From JBFLVQ01 sp040758525 (GTDB lineage: Bacteria > Acidobacteriota > Blastocatellia > Chloracidobacteriales > JADJPF01): 15,003 bases of DNA. The notes under the pieces were generated by a model. It did not search any database. It was not told the origin of the DNA and was given only the letters and a program-made list of their open reading frames with translations. Each line of letters opens with the position of its first letter. Position 1 is the stretch's first letter. Location of the stretch: assembly GCA_040758525.1 (NCBI GenBank), contig JBFLVQ010000164.1, forward strand, positions 1 to 15,003. The letters run 5' to 3'. Positions 1 through 7,282 of this stretch are shown one piece after another. Made by a program: the position numbers and the translations under genes.

Positions 1-274
1 AAGGACGGCGGCCACGGCGGCAATCTCCAAAGAGAGTGAATTGTGATACTACCAACAGTTGACCATTAGCATCTAGCAAGGAGAGATTCATCTTCCCTGC
101 TGGATCAGCAAAGATACGCAGATTGACAATCTTCTCAACTAGATAATCAGCATCTATCTCACGATCTGCTTGCCCAACCCCTAAGAGCACTAACAGACCC
201 TTGCTAATGCGACCAACTACCTCGCCTGCTACACTTACTTGAGCCCGTTCGACACGCTGCACTACGGCACGCAT
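1..274 (-). CDS. dtd: D-aminoacyl-tRNA deacylase, N-terminal 91 residues (cut by window edge)
   Basis: Removes D-amino acids wrongly attached to tRNA, a cytoplasmic proofreading step. Reading the minus strand from the ATG at 274-272 gives an open frame to the window edge. It begins MRAVVQRVERAQVSV and continues with GLLVLLGVG, LRIFADPAGKMNLS and SQFTLFGDCRRGRRP. These are the conserved blocks of the Dtd family. SQFTLFGD spans residues 77-84, and Thr80 sits where the E. coli enzyme has its catalytic threonine. The family is about 145-150 residues long, so roughly a third, including the Gly-Pro motif, lies outside the window. The start is 34 bases after the atpC stop, so co-transcription with atpDC is plausible. 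No clear Shine-Dalgarno sequence precedes the ATG. The family assignment is firm. Confidence 0.93.
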   Translation of the reverse strand, partial: MRAVVQRVERAQVSVAGEVVGRISKGLLVLLGVGQADREIDADYLVEKIVNLRIFADPAGKMNLSLLDANGQLLVVSQFTLFGDCRRGRRP

Positions 275-308
275 ACTACCAGTCACCAGGCAACTTAAGC
301 CGTCCCTA

Positions 309-722
309 TCAACCTTCTCGCTCCATGACGCGTACGCGCATACTAGCACGTTCCACTAGTACCAGCGCTTCTTCGACATTGATGCTGAGATCTTTCTCTG
401 CATTCTTAAGGTTACGCTCGGCTGATTCTAGTTCACGGCGTGCACTAGCAATGTCTATCTCTTGTGGAAGCTCGGCAAGGCTGGAAAGGATAGTTACTTT
501 ATCAGAACTGATCTCGACAAAGCCTTTACCTACTACTGCCCTTCCTAACGTACCATCAGCACGGTATTTAACCAATCCAGAGAGCGCCAATTGAGAAATA
601 AGCGGGGTGTGTCCAGGCAGAATGCCGATCTCGCCTCGCTGTGTGGGGATCTGAACCTCATCAACATCTTGCTGTAAGAGAACCCGTTCAGGAGTAATAA
701 TCTCTAGTTTTATCTTAGCCAT
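309..722 (-). CDS. atpC: F1 ATP synthase epsilon subunit
   Basis: Epsilon subunit of F1Fo ATP synthase, part of the central rotor stalk on the cytoplasmic face; it couples rotation to catalysis and can inhibit ATP hydrolysis. The 137 residues match the usual family length. The N-terminal beta-sandwich (about 1-85) carries the typical opening KIKLEIITPERVL and the motif GEIGILPGHTPLIS. A charged helical C-terminal domain (about 88-137, IASARRELESAERNL onward) is present, so this is the long form with the potentially inhibitory helices. The gene follows atpD after a 90-base gap containing a strong hairpin. The bases just before the ATG at 722 show no purine-rich Shine-Dalgarno sequence, which could lower epsilon output relative to beta; that last point is inference. 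Confidence 0.96.
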   Translation of the reverse strand: MAKIKLEIITPERVLLQQDVDEVQIPTQRGEIGILPGHTPLISQLALSGLVKYRADGTLGRAVVGKGFVEISSDKVTILSSLAELPQEIDIASARRELESAERNLKNAEKDLSINVEEALVLVERASMRVRVMEREG

Positions 723-749
723 AAGAAGAGTATTACAGAAATAACGAAA

Positions 750-802
750 AGCGACGAGCGATCTTTTAACAGCAAAACCTTTGTTACAACTCGCTCGTCA
801 CT
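750..802 (-). terminator. Intercistronic hairpin with U-rich tail between atpD and atpC
   Basis: On the minus strand, ten bases after the atpD stop, a perfect 9-bp inverted repeat GACGAGCGA/TCGCTCGTC (799-791 with 761-753) encloses a second 5-bp repeat, TGTTA... in one arm and TAACA in the other (786-782 with 771-767). The outer stem gains two more pairs past one mismatch. In transcript order the stem is followed by CTTTTCGTTATTTC. This looks like an intrinsic terminator, but it lies inside the apparent atpDC operon, so a partial terminator or RNA-processing and stability element fits better than a full stop. The inverted repeat is certain; its role is inferred. Confidence 0.55.
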
Positions 803-812
803 GATCAAGGAT

Positions 813-2249
813 TTATGCGATAGCCGCAAGTTTACGGCCCTTCTCACGAGCCTCTTCAATCGTACCAACCATATAGAAAGCCTGTTCCGGCAGATCGTCA
901 TGCTTACCATCAACAATCTCGCGAAATCCACGTATGGTGTCAGGCAGCTTGACATAACGGCCTTCTGCGCCGGTAAACTGAGCCGCAACGTGGAATGGTT
1001 GGGAGAGGAAGCGCTCAATCTTACGAGCACGCGCAACAACCAGCTTATCATCTTCAGAAAGCTCATCTATTCCAAGGATCGCAATAATATCTTGCAGTTC
1101 CTTATAACGCTGTAGTACTCGCTTAACCGATTGCGCAGTATCATAATGCTCGCGGCCAACAACATTTGGATCCAAGATACGCGAGGTAGAATCGAGCGGA
1201 TCGACGGCCGGATAGATACCCAATTCAGCAATACGACGGGCGAGCACGGTAGTCGCGTCTAAGTGGGCAAAGGTCGTGGCTGGAGCAGGATCAGTAAGAT
1301 CATCGGCAGGCACATAGATAGCTTGCACAGAAGTGATCGAACCTTTCTTGGTAGAGGTGATACGTTCCTGTAGTTCACCCATCTCAGTAGCCAGGTTTGG
1401 TTGATAACCTACCGCTGAGGGCATACGGCCTAACAGTGCTGATACCTCTGAACCGGCTTGGGTAAAGCGAAAGATATTATCGATAAATAACAGCACATCT
1501 TGTCCCTGTTCATCTCGAAAATACTCTGCTACGGTAAGCCCAGTTAATGCTACACGCAGACGCGCTCCAGGAGGCTCAGTCATCTGTCCATAAACGAGTG
1601 CGGCTTTAGACTTCTCCCAATTATCTGGATTGATCACCCCTGACTCCTGCATCTCTAGCCATAGGTCATTACCCTCACGAGTGCGTTCTCCTACCCCTGC
1701 GAATACTGAAAAGCCACCATGCTCCTTGGCGATGTTATTGATAAGTTCCATAATCAATACCGTCTTTCCTACTCCGGCACCACCAAACAGGCCTATCTTA
1801 CCGCCACGTAGGAAGGGTTGGATTAGATCAATAACCTTAATGCCGGTCTCAAGCATCTGCATATCGGTCGATTGCTCTTCAAAAGTGGGAGCATGACGGT
1901 GAATTGGGTAACGGGTCTTGGACTGAACTTGACCACGACGATCAACTGGCTCGCCGATTACATTGATCACACGGCCAAGGGTCTCATTGCCAACCGGCAC
2001 GGTGATCGGCCCACCCGTGTCGAGTACCTTCATACCTCGTACTACTCCATCAGTAGGCAACATTGCTACTGTGCGTACACGCCCTTCGCCTAGATGCTGC
2101 TCAACTTCGCAGATGATATCGATCGGAGTGGGTACATCAAAACCCTCACTCACCACCCGCAATGCCTGATAGATGGGAGGGAGATGCTGTTCATCAAACT
2201 CGGCATCGATGACTGGACCGATTACCTGCACAACTTTTCCTTCGCTCAT
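813..2249 (-). CDS. atpD: F1 ATP synthase beta subunit
   Basis: Catalytic beta subunit of F1Fo ATP synthase; three copies alternate with alpha in the F1 head and make ATP from ADP and phosphate. The start chosen is the ATG at 2249-2247 (478 residues), because AAGGAG lies six bases upstream; a GTG one codon earlier would be too close to it. The N-terminal beta-barrel (1-75) opens SEGKVVQVIGPVIDAEF. The P-loop GGAGVGKT is at 156-163 and GERTREG, with the catalytic glutamate, at about 187-193. The central domain carries FIDNIFRFTQAGSEVSALLGRMPS, of which the FRFTQAG stretch is diagnostic. The C-terminal domain holds a DELSEDD version of the DELSEED lever. The full family length is present. It follows mnmA rather than atpG, so atpDC is split from the remaining ATP synthase genes. 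Confidence 0.98.
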   Translation of the reverse strand: MSEGKVVQVIGPVIDAEFDEQHLPPIYQALRVVSEGFDVPTPIDIICEVEQHLGEGRVRTVAMLPTDGVVRGMKVLDTGGPITVPVGNETLGRVINVIGEPVDRRGQVQSKTRYPIHRHAPTFEEQSTDMQMLETGIKVIDLIQPFLRGGKIGLFGGAGVGKTVLIMELINNIAKEHGGFSVFAGVGERTREGNDLWLEMQESGVINPDNWEKSKAALVYGQMTEPPGARLRVALTGLTVAEYFRDEQGQDVLLFIDNIFRFTQAGSEVSALLGRMPSAVGYQPNLATEMGELQERITSTKKGSITSVQAIYVPADDLTDPAPATTFAHLDATTVLARRIAELGIYPAVDPLDSTSRILDPNVVGREHYDTAQSVKRVLQRYKELQDIIAILGIDELSEDDKLVVARARKIERFLSQPFHVAAQFTGAEGRYVKLPDTIRGFREIVDGKHDDLPEQAFYMVGTIEEAREKGRKLAAIA

Positions 2250-2276
2250 CACTAGCTCCTTAAAAAATTGATTATG

Positions 2277-2287
2277 GCAATTATTGC
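2277..2287. promoter_or_regulatory. Short palindrome upstream of atpD
   Basis: GCAATTATTGC is an 11-base palindrome with a single central base, centred about 33 bases before the atpD start in the 135-base gap after mnmA. It is AT-rich and could be a regulator site or a small hairpin in the leader. No convincing -35/-10 pair was found nearby, so function is unknown and chance is possible. Confidence 0.2.
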
Positions 2288-2384
2288 TGCAAATAAACGG
2301 ATTAAATTAACACAGCAAGTGCCGTTTGGCTAGACAAGCACGCTGACAGCGCAGCATCTCTGGGCACGATCTTCAATTGCCCTG

Positions 2385-3533
2385 CTACTCAATCCAGCCG
2401 CCTCCAATGACAATATCATCATCATAGAAGACTACTGCTTGCCCTGGTGTAATAGCGCGTTGTGGCTGCTCGAAATCGACTCGTACACGGTCCTCTGCTA
2501 TAGGTGTTACCAACGCAGCAGACTCTTGATGACGATAACGTATTCTTGCTGCAGTCTGGAATGGTTCTGTTGGCGCATCACAAGCGATCCAGTTAAGACG
2601 TGTAGCAACAAGACTCTTGCCCGGAAGCTCTTCCTTAGTACCAACAATAACTTGATTACGCTCAGGATCAATTCCTATAACATATAGCGGCACAGGTCCG
2701 GCAATACCAAGCCCACGTCGCTGACCAATAGTATAGTTATGAATTCCATCATGATGGCCAAGCACACGACCTTCACGTGTTACGATCTCGCCCTGTTGAG
2801 GAGCGGCGGCGCTACGTAAAGAGAGTTGATAGAGCTTGGGGGTAAGCGGGGTAGCCGCAGGCTCTCCATTTTCATGCAGATAATGCTCAATAAAGCGGGC
2901 ATAGTCACCATCAGGAACAAAACAGATCTCTTGACTTTCACCCTTTTCTGCTACTGGTAGATCGTGCTTACGGGCGATCTCGCGCACTTGCGTTTTAGTA
3001 AGTGAACCCAGCGGGAAGAGTGCATAAGAGAGCTGATCTTGGGTCAATTCAAAGAGAAAGTAGGATTGATCCTTATTTAGATCAAGCCCTTTACGTAGTA
3101 GATAGCGGCCCTGCTTAGCGTCGTATTCGCTACGTGCATAATGACCAGTGGCGACACGTTCAGCGCCAGCCGCAGTAGCCAGTTCTACCAACTTGGCAAA
3201 CTTTAGATGGCTATTGCAAGCCACACAAGGGCTCGGCGTACGTCCACTAAGATAGGCATTGACAAACGGTGCTACCACATTATTCTCAAAACTCTCCTCT
3301 AGATTAATGACATAAAAGGGGAATCCTAGATGTGTGGCGACACTGCGGGCATCGTAAATATCATCCAGCGAACAGCAGCGTGAAGGAAGCGGTTCGCCAT
3401 CTGCTCCGATATTTATACGTCGCTGATTCCAAAGTTGCATAGCCAGCCCCACCAGTTCATAACCTTGCTGCTTCAAGATTGCTGCTACTGTCGAACTATC
3501 TACGCCACCACTCATTGCTACTGCTATTCTCAT
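2385..3533 (-). CDS. mnmA: tRNA-specific 2-thiouridylase MnmA
   Basis: Uses ATP to adenylate and then thiolate U34 in the wobble position of tRNAs for Lys, Glu and Gln, taking sulfur from a cysteine-desulfurase relay in the cytoplasm. The PP-loop SGGVDSS is at residues 8-14. The two catalytic cysteines are visible: Cys103 in SPCVACN and Cys204 in QEICFVPDGDY. They match Cys102 and Cys199 of the E. coli enzyme. HNYTIGQRRGLGI marks the central domain, and a beta-barrel C-terminus ends at residue 382, the normal length being about 360-380. The ATG at 3533 is preferred to an in-frame TTG twelve bases upstream, because it puts the conserved MRIAVAMSGG block at the N-terminus. It diverges from lepB and reads towards atpD. 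Confidence 0.97.
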   Translation of the reverse strand: MRIAVAMSGGVDSSTVAAILKQQGYELVGLAMQLWNQRRINIGADGEPLPSRCCSLDDIYDARSVATHLGFPFYVINLEESFENNVVAPFVNAYLSGRTPSPCVACNSHLKFAKLVELATAAGAERVATGHYARSEYDAKQGRYLLRKGLDLNKDQSYFLFELTQDQLSYALFPLGSLTKTQVREIARKHDLPVAEKGESQEICFVPDGDYARFIEHYLHENGEPAATPLTPKLYQLSLRSAAAPQQGEIVTREGRVLGHHDGIHNYTIGQRRGLGIAGPVPLYVIGIDPERNQVIVGTKEELPGKSLVATRLNWIACDAPTEPFQTAARIRYRHQESAALVTPIAEDRVRVDFEQPQRAITPGQAVVFYDDDIVIGGGWIE

Positions 3534-3631
3534 AAACAAAACCAAACCTTATACAGTATACTAAAAGTAATAGTCGGTTATTTTCTGGGGAAATTCAATT
3601 GTCGCTGGTAGACTTATACAACAGAGGCTGA

Positions 3632-3658
3632 TTGACAGATTCTCCGATACGCTATAAT
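3632..3658 (+). promoter_or_regulatory. Sigma70-type promoter for lepB
   Basis: A perfect -35 TTGACA (3632-3637) and a perfect -10 TATAAT (3653-3658) face lepB. The spacer is only 15 bp instead of the usual 16-18, which would weaken an otherwise ideal promoter. The expected start of transcription is near 3665, giving a leader of about 70 bases. The hexamers are seen directly; activity is inferred. Confidence 0.7.
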
Positions 3659-3665
3659 TTCTTTA

Positions 3666-3708
3666 ATAGTCTGCTAAGATTTGCTGTACAGTAGTAATAG
3701 CAGACTGT
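3666..3708 (+). promoter_or_regulatory. Hairpin at the predicted 5' end of lepB mRNA
   Basis: AGTCTGCTA (3668-3676) and TAGCAGACT (3698-3706) form a perfect 9-bp inverted repeat. One G-U and one A-U pair extend it to 11 bp, around a 21-base loop that itself contains the palindrome CTGTACAG. It begins within a few bases of the predicted transcription start and ends about 28 bases before the lepB ATG, leaving the ribosome site free. It could be a 5'-terminal stabilising stem-loop or, as DNA, an operator. Confidence 0.5.
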
Positions 3709-3735
3709 AATAATATCAGAGACTACTTGAGGAAT

Positions 3736-4731
3736 ATGGAACGTATTGATCATAACTTCCCATCTGACGAAGCAATCTCATTGACAAAAAATGCAGAGAA
3801 CGTAATACAACCAACGGCTGATGTGACCCCGCTTGAGGCCGTTCAGCCTAAAGCGCAGATATATGAGATTACAGCTCTGCCCACACAAAGAGAAGATACC
3901 TTACCAGGAGCTTCTCTGTCTCAGGATAATAGGCCACAACAGCCCCCAGAAGAGATCCCAACGGTGGCCCAGCCACCTGTATCTGCTGACCCGTTATCTA
4001 TTCCTCTCCCTGCTCCTGCTCCGACCGTGATCTCACCGGCGCGGCGGCTGGTAATGCCGCAACTCTATTTGAAGACCAATAATTTACCACGGCCAGGAGG
4101 ATTACTACCCAGCGACGACCTTCAAATTGAGGTCTTGGTGCCGGAAAAAGAGCCTTCAAGGGTGCGTGTTTGGTTCTCTGAGGCTCGCTCACTAGCACGC
4201 GACTTTCTCTTTGCTGCCGTCACGGCATTACTTATCGTTGTTTTCGTAGTCCAACCGGTAAAGGTAGAAGGCACTAGCATGTTGCCCCGTCTGCATGATG
4301 GTGAGCGTATCTTTGTCAATAAATTTATCTATCAGCTTGAGCCGATCCAGCGCGGCGATATTGTCGTCTTTTGGTATCCTAAAAACCCCAATCAGTCATT
4401 TATCAAACGGGTAATAGGTCTACCCAATGATGAAGTCCGTATTACCAATGGAAAACTCTATATCAATAATAAATTGGTACCAGAACCCTACCTTTCGCCG
4501 GAATTTACTTCGATTATGGCACATTCCAACCACTATTGGACGGTTGAGGATCATCACTATTTTGTGATGGGTGACAATCGTGATGCCTCCAATGATAGTC
4601 GGGCTTGGGGATTGGTGCCAGAAAAATATATTTATGGAAAGGCGATGTTTCGCTACTGGCCACTGGAACGGCTTGGTCCGCTCGGCGAAAACTATCGCTT
4701 CCCCGAGCAATCTGAGCAATCCGAGCAATAA
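3736..4731 (+). CDS. lepB: Signal peptidase I with long proline-rich N-terminal extension
   Basis: Membrane-bound serine/lysine protease (S26 family) that cleaves signal peptides from exported proteins on the outer side of the inner membrane. The start chosen is ATG 3736 (331 residues); an in-frame TTG at 3727 is less likely. Residues 1 to about 145 are a polar, proline-rich, low-complexity cytoplasmic stretch. One membrane segment follows (about 155-173, LFAAVTALLIVVFVV). The catalytic domain has Ser181 in EGTSMLP, Lys224 in FIKRVIGLPND, and the box GDNRDASNDSRAWG near 279-292. The enzyme should be active. Most single-anchor homologues lack such an extension. The C-terminus ends in an EQS repeat from a 9-base DNA repeat. 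It has its own promoter, a hairpin leader and GAGG three bases before the ATG. Confidence 0.95.
   Translation: MERIDHNFPSDEAISLTKNAENVIQPTADVTPLEAVQPKAQIYEITALPTQREDTLPGASLSQDNRPQQPPEEIPTVAQPPVSADPLSIPLPAPAPTVISPARRLVMPQLYLKTNNLPRPGGLLPSDDLQIEVLVPEKEPSRVRVWFSEARSLARDFLFAAVTALLIVVFVVQPVKVEGTSMLPRLHDGERIFVNKFIYQLEPIQRGDIVVFWYPKNPNQSFIKRVIGLPNDEVRITNGKLYINNKLVPEPYLSPEFTSIMAHSNHYWTVEDHHYFVMGDNRDASNDSRAWGLVPEKYIYGKAMFRYWPLERLGPLGENYRFPEQSEQSEQ
4705..4728 (+). repeat. 9-base tandem repeat in the lepB 3' end
   Basis: GAGCAATCY occurs two full times plus a third GAGCAA directly before the TAA stop, encoding EQS-EQS-EQ. It is an in-frame microsatellite that could change length by slippage without a frameshift. 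It lies beyond the conserved catalytic domain, so variation should be tolerated. Confidence 0.7.
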
Positions 4732-4780
4732 TGCTGCTGGCTTAGCCGTATTTAATTGAACCTTTCTTTGTATCAAAAAG

Positions 4781-4810
4781 TTGAAGAGGATTGGCAACCT
4801 CTGCTAAACT
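4781..4810 (+). promoter_or_regulatory. Possible promoter for the IPT/NHL gene
   Basis: TTGAAG (4781-4786) is followed after 18 bp by TAAACT (4805-4810), which is preceded by TGC, giving an extended -10 of the form TGnTAAACT. Transcription would start near 4817, at the first arm of the structured leader. The match to consensus is partial (4 of 6 in each hexamer). Confidence 0.35.
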
Positions 4811-4813
4811 GGA

Positions 4814-4871
4814 AGGTTCTTAATTAGGTCAATCCCACCAGTTGGGATAGAACCTATGGCTTAACAGCCAT
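4814..4871 (+). promoter_or_regulatory. Structured leader of three adjoining stems before the IPT/NHL gene
   Basis: Three perfect inverted repeats fit together without overlap. Stem A pairs AGGTTCT (4814-4820) with AGAACCT (4849-4855). Stem B, inside A, pairs ATCCCA (4832-4837) with TGGGAT (4843-4848). Stem C pairs ATGGCT (4856-4861) with AGCCAT (4866-4871) on a four-base loop. On the 3' side B, A and C abut with no free base, so they could stack coaxially. The 3' end is 34 bases before the ATG and leaves the AGGAG ribosome site (4895-4899) open. I could not match it to a riboswitch class I know. A new cis-acting RNA or a protein-binding leader is possible. Confidence 0.45.
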
Positions 4872-4905
4872 TGAATCTTACCGCACTTTAATTAGGAGAA
4901 CTTTC

Positions 4906-7194
4906 ATGAGCAGACTGAAGTTGGGTCTTGCAATTATCCTATTCTATCTAGCGATTGCCGTGCCCACTACACTGGCAGTTGATCCTCCACAATTAAAATC
5001 TATTTCTCCCAAACGGGTAGCGGCAGGTGATGGTGAACTGCGCATACGTGTAAAGGGAAAGAAGTTTGTAAAAACCTCCATAGTGCAGGTTAATGGTGTT
5101 GATGTACGTACACGCTTTCAGCAGGGTGATCTGCTCGGATTTATTCCCCAGAATCTACTGGCTCAGCCAGGCACCCTTACCATAGCAGTAAGAACCGATA
5201 ATATGGTCTCATCTACTACTAATCTTGCTGTAGTGGCACAAGGTAACCTTACGATCACTTCGATTCGCCCTCGTATAGTAGTAGCGAACGCCCTTGATCA
5301 GGCTTTTGGAGTAATCGTTCAGGGTGAAAATTTCGACAATAAATCGATTGTACGTGTGGGTGGAAAGAAGACTGTCACAGACGTACAGCGTACCGGCGAA
5401 TTCTCTATTCTATTAGGTACTGTTGATCCAGCGGAAGTGAAGTTGAGCGGTAGTGTACCAGTTCAGATCGAGAACCGCAAAGGTGAGATATCAAACACTT
5501 TCAATATTGTTATTGCCGCTCCTGCGCCAGATTTGAATGAACTCGATCCTGGCACACTTGATGTTGGTTCTGGTCAAAAGACAATAAAAGTTATTGGTAA
5601 TAATTTTGATCCCACCAGCAAGGTATTTGTTAATGGCCAGCAGGTGACTAGTCGTTTCAAAGATGGCAATAAAGATGATGACAAACAGACTCTTGAAACC
5701 GACATTCCCGCATCTTTCCTTACACAGATTGGACAGCTTACCATACAAGTGAAGACTGATGGTGTCGGTGACTCTGATACTGTGTTATTGGATGTCACAC
5801 CTCCTAAGGATCCGCTTATCTTCACACTCAATCCTGCCGCTGTCTCCGCAGGAATCAAGAATGACTTCGATCTGCTTATTGCTGGCGCTAACTTTACCAA
5901 TGTCAAGAATGTCTTTGTCAATGGCGCAAAAACGAAATTTACAGATCTTAGCAAGCGTTTTATACGTGCAACAATAAAAGCGAAAAATGTTGCTAGTGCT
6001 GGCATGGTTAATATCCAGGTAGAGACTAAGGATAAAATGTCAAACACTATCTCACTTGTGGTTGAGCAACCGGTAACAACAACAACTATCGCTGGTGATG
6101 TTCCAGGTTTTCTAGACGGCACCGGCAAAAACGCTTTTTTTGCCAATCCACATCATGCAGCAATGGCACCTGATGGGCTAATTTATATCGCTGATCAGTC
6201 CAATCATGCGATTCGACGTCTCAACCCAACCACTGGTGAGGTTGTCACGGTCTCTGGTGATCCTAAGGGTAGACCTGGCTTTGTTGATACTGCAGAGATT
6301 AACAAGAATAACCCTACAGTGCGCTTTAACAACCCTATCGGAATTGCCATAGATAGCAATGGCATACTCTATATCAGCGATTTCGGTAACAATGTTATTC
6401 GCCGGCTGCGTTTTGATAATAGTGGCGCAGCAATCGTAGATACTGTGGCAGGACGTACACGTATCATTAAAGACGAAAATGGTGACAAAGAGAAGATCGG
6501 TGTTATAGGCTTCATTGATGATGCCGCAAATCTATCGCGCTTCAATGGCCCTTATGGTGTTGCTATGGATGTTAATGGCAACCTATTGATAGCCGACTCT
6601 TTCAATAATGTTATACGTAAGCTCACATTTGAAAATGGCCAGCCCACTACTGTCGCTACTATCTTTGGTAATGGCTTCCCAGGACTTGCCGATGGCAGCG
6701 GTAGCAGTGTACAGTTTAATACTCCTACCGGAATTGTACGTATTGGTGACAAACTGCTAGTTACCGAAGGCCCCCAGTTTTTGAACAGCACCACTAATAA
6801 CACAATTCGCCAAGTAGATTTGAACACTGGCCAGGTTTCTGTAGTGGTAGGACTACGACGTAGACTACAGTCGAGTTTTGTAACTGATGCGGATCGACAA
6901 AGCCCCACCTTTAGTGATGGGACAAGATTTCTTGCCGTACTTAATGGCCCAATCTCGGCGACAATGGACGATGTGGGCAATATCTACTTCATAGACTTTA
7001 GCCTTAGTCGTATACGTAGGGCCAAACCCGATGGTACAGTAACAACAATCGCAGGCAATAGTGAAGGGACAACTGATGGCGCAGGCACAAAGGCGCTCTT
7101 TCGTGATCCTAGACACATAATTTTTATTGGCAATCAGACATTATTAGTGGTAGATTCCGGCAACCATCGGATTCGCAAGATCACTGTGCCATAA
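4906..7194 (+). CDS. Exported protein with four IPT/TIG domains and an NHL-repeat propeller
   Basis: A 762-residue protein with a signal peptide (hydrophobic run 5-22, likely cleavage after Ala24 in TTLA-VDPP), so it should act in the periplasm or outside the cell. Four immunoglobulin-like IPT/TIG domains follow at about 28-110, 115-204, 206-297 and 302-387. Each has an NP/SPxxVxAG-like opening and a VxVNG strand. From about 390 to the end are NHL-type units with the pattern PxGIAIDxxGxLYIxDxxNNxIRR, for example near 477-500, 548-571 and 738-758. They probably form a six-bladed beta-propeller. No catalytic residues are recognisable; such proteins usually bind protein or carbohydrate. AGGAG is seven bases before the ATG. 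There is no membrane anchor or sorting motif at the C-terminus. The substrate is unknown. Confidence 0.88.
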   Translation: MSRLKLGLAIILFYLAIAVPTTLAVDPPQLKSISPKRVAAGDGELRIRVKGKKFVKTSIVQVNGVDVRTRFQQGDLLGFIPQNLLAQPGTLTIAVRTDNMVSSTTNLAVVAQGNLTITSIRPRIVVANALDQAFGVIVQGENFDNKSIVRVGGKKTVTDVQRTGEFSILLGTVDPAEVKLSGSVPVQIENRKGEISNTFNIVIAAPAPDLNELDPGTLDVGSGQKTIKVIGNNFDPTSKVFVNGQQVTSRFKDGNKDDDKQTLETDIPASFLTQIGQLTIQVKTDGVGDSDTVLLDVTPPKDPLIFTLNPAAVSAGIKNDFDLLIAGANFTNVKNVFVNGAKTKFTDLSKRFIRATIKAKNVASAGMVNIQVETKDKMSNTISLVVEQPVTTTTIAGDVPGFLDGTGKNAFFANPHHAAMAPDGLIYIADQSNHAIRRLNPTTGEVVTVSGDPKGRPGFVDTAEINKNNPTVRFNNPIGIAIDSNGILYISDFGNNVIRRLRFDNSGAAIVDTVAGRTRIIKDENGDKEKIGVIGFIDDAANLSRFNGPYGVAMDVNGNLLIADSFNNVIRKLTFENGQPTTVATIFGNGFPGLADGSGSSVQFNTPTGIVRIGDKLLVTEGPQFLNSTTNNTIRQVDLNTGQVSVVVGLRRRLQSSFVTDADRQSPTFSDGTRFLAVLNGPISATMDDVGNIYFIDFSLSRIRRAKPDGTVTTIAGNSEGTTDGAGTKALFRDPRHIIFIGNQTLLVVDSGNHRIRKITVP

Positions 7195-7220
7195 GTCTGT
7201 TTTGCTGATGCGAGTCTTGA

Positions 7221-7245
7221 ATTGGTTGCCGCCTGTGCAGCCAAT
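7221..7245 (+). promoter_or_regulatory. Intercistronic hairpin after the IPT/NHL gene
   Basis: ATTGGTTGC (7221-7229) pairs with GCAGCCAAT (7237-7245) over nine positions with one G-U, around a 7-base loop, in the 88-base gap before the next gene. No T-run follows, so it is not a typical intrinsic terminator. It may stabilise or separate the flanking messages. Confidence 0.4.
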
Positions 7246-7282
7246 CGTCTGCGGCACTGGTGCAGAGTAGACAGGGGGGATA

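Noticed and set aside
710..1066. 118-codon minus-strand frame overlapping the 3' end of atpD
   Set aside because: It lies in another frame of a clearly conserved atpD sequence and has no family-like features.
4814..4871. Known riboswitch (c-di-GMP, preQ1, fluoride, glutamine)
   Set aside because: The conserved bases I remember for these classes are not present in the leader.
6070..7180. DNA-level tandem repeats within the NHL region
   Set aside because: Repetition is at protein level and diverged; no near-identical DNA units were found, and no CRISPR-like spacing occurs anywhere in the window.
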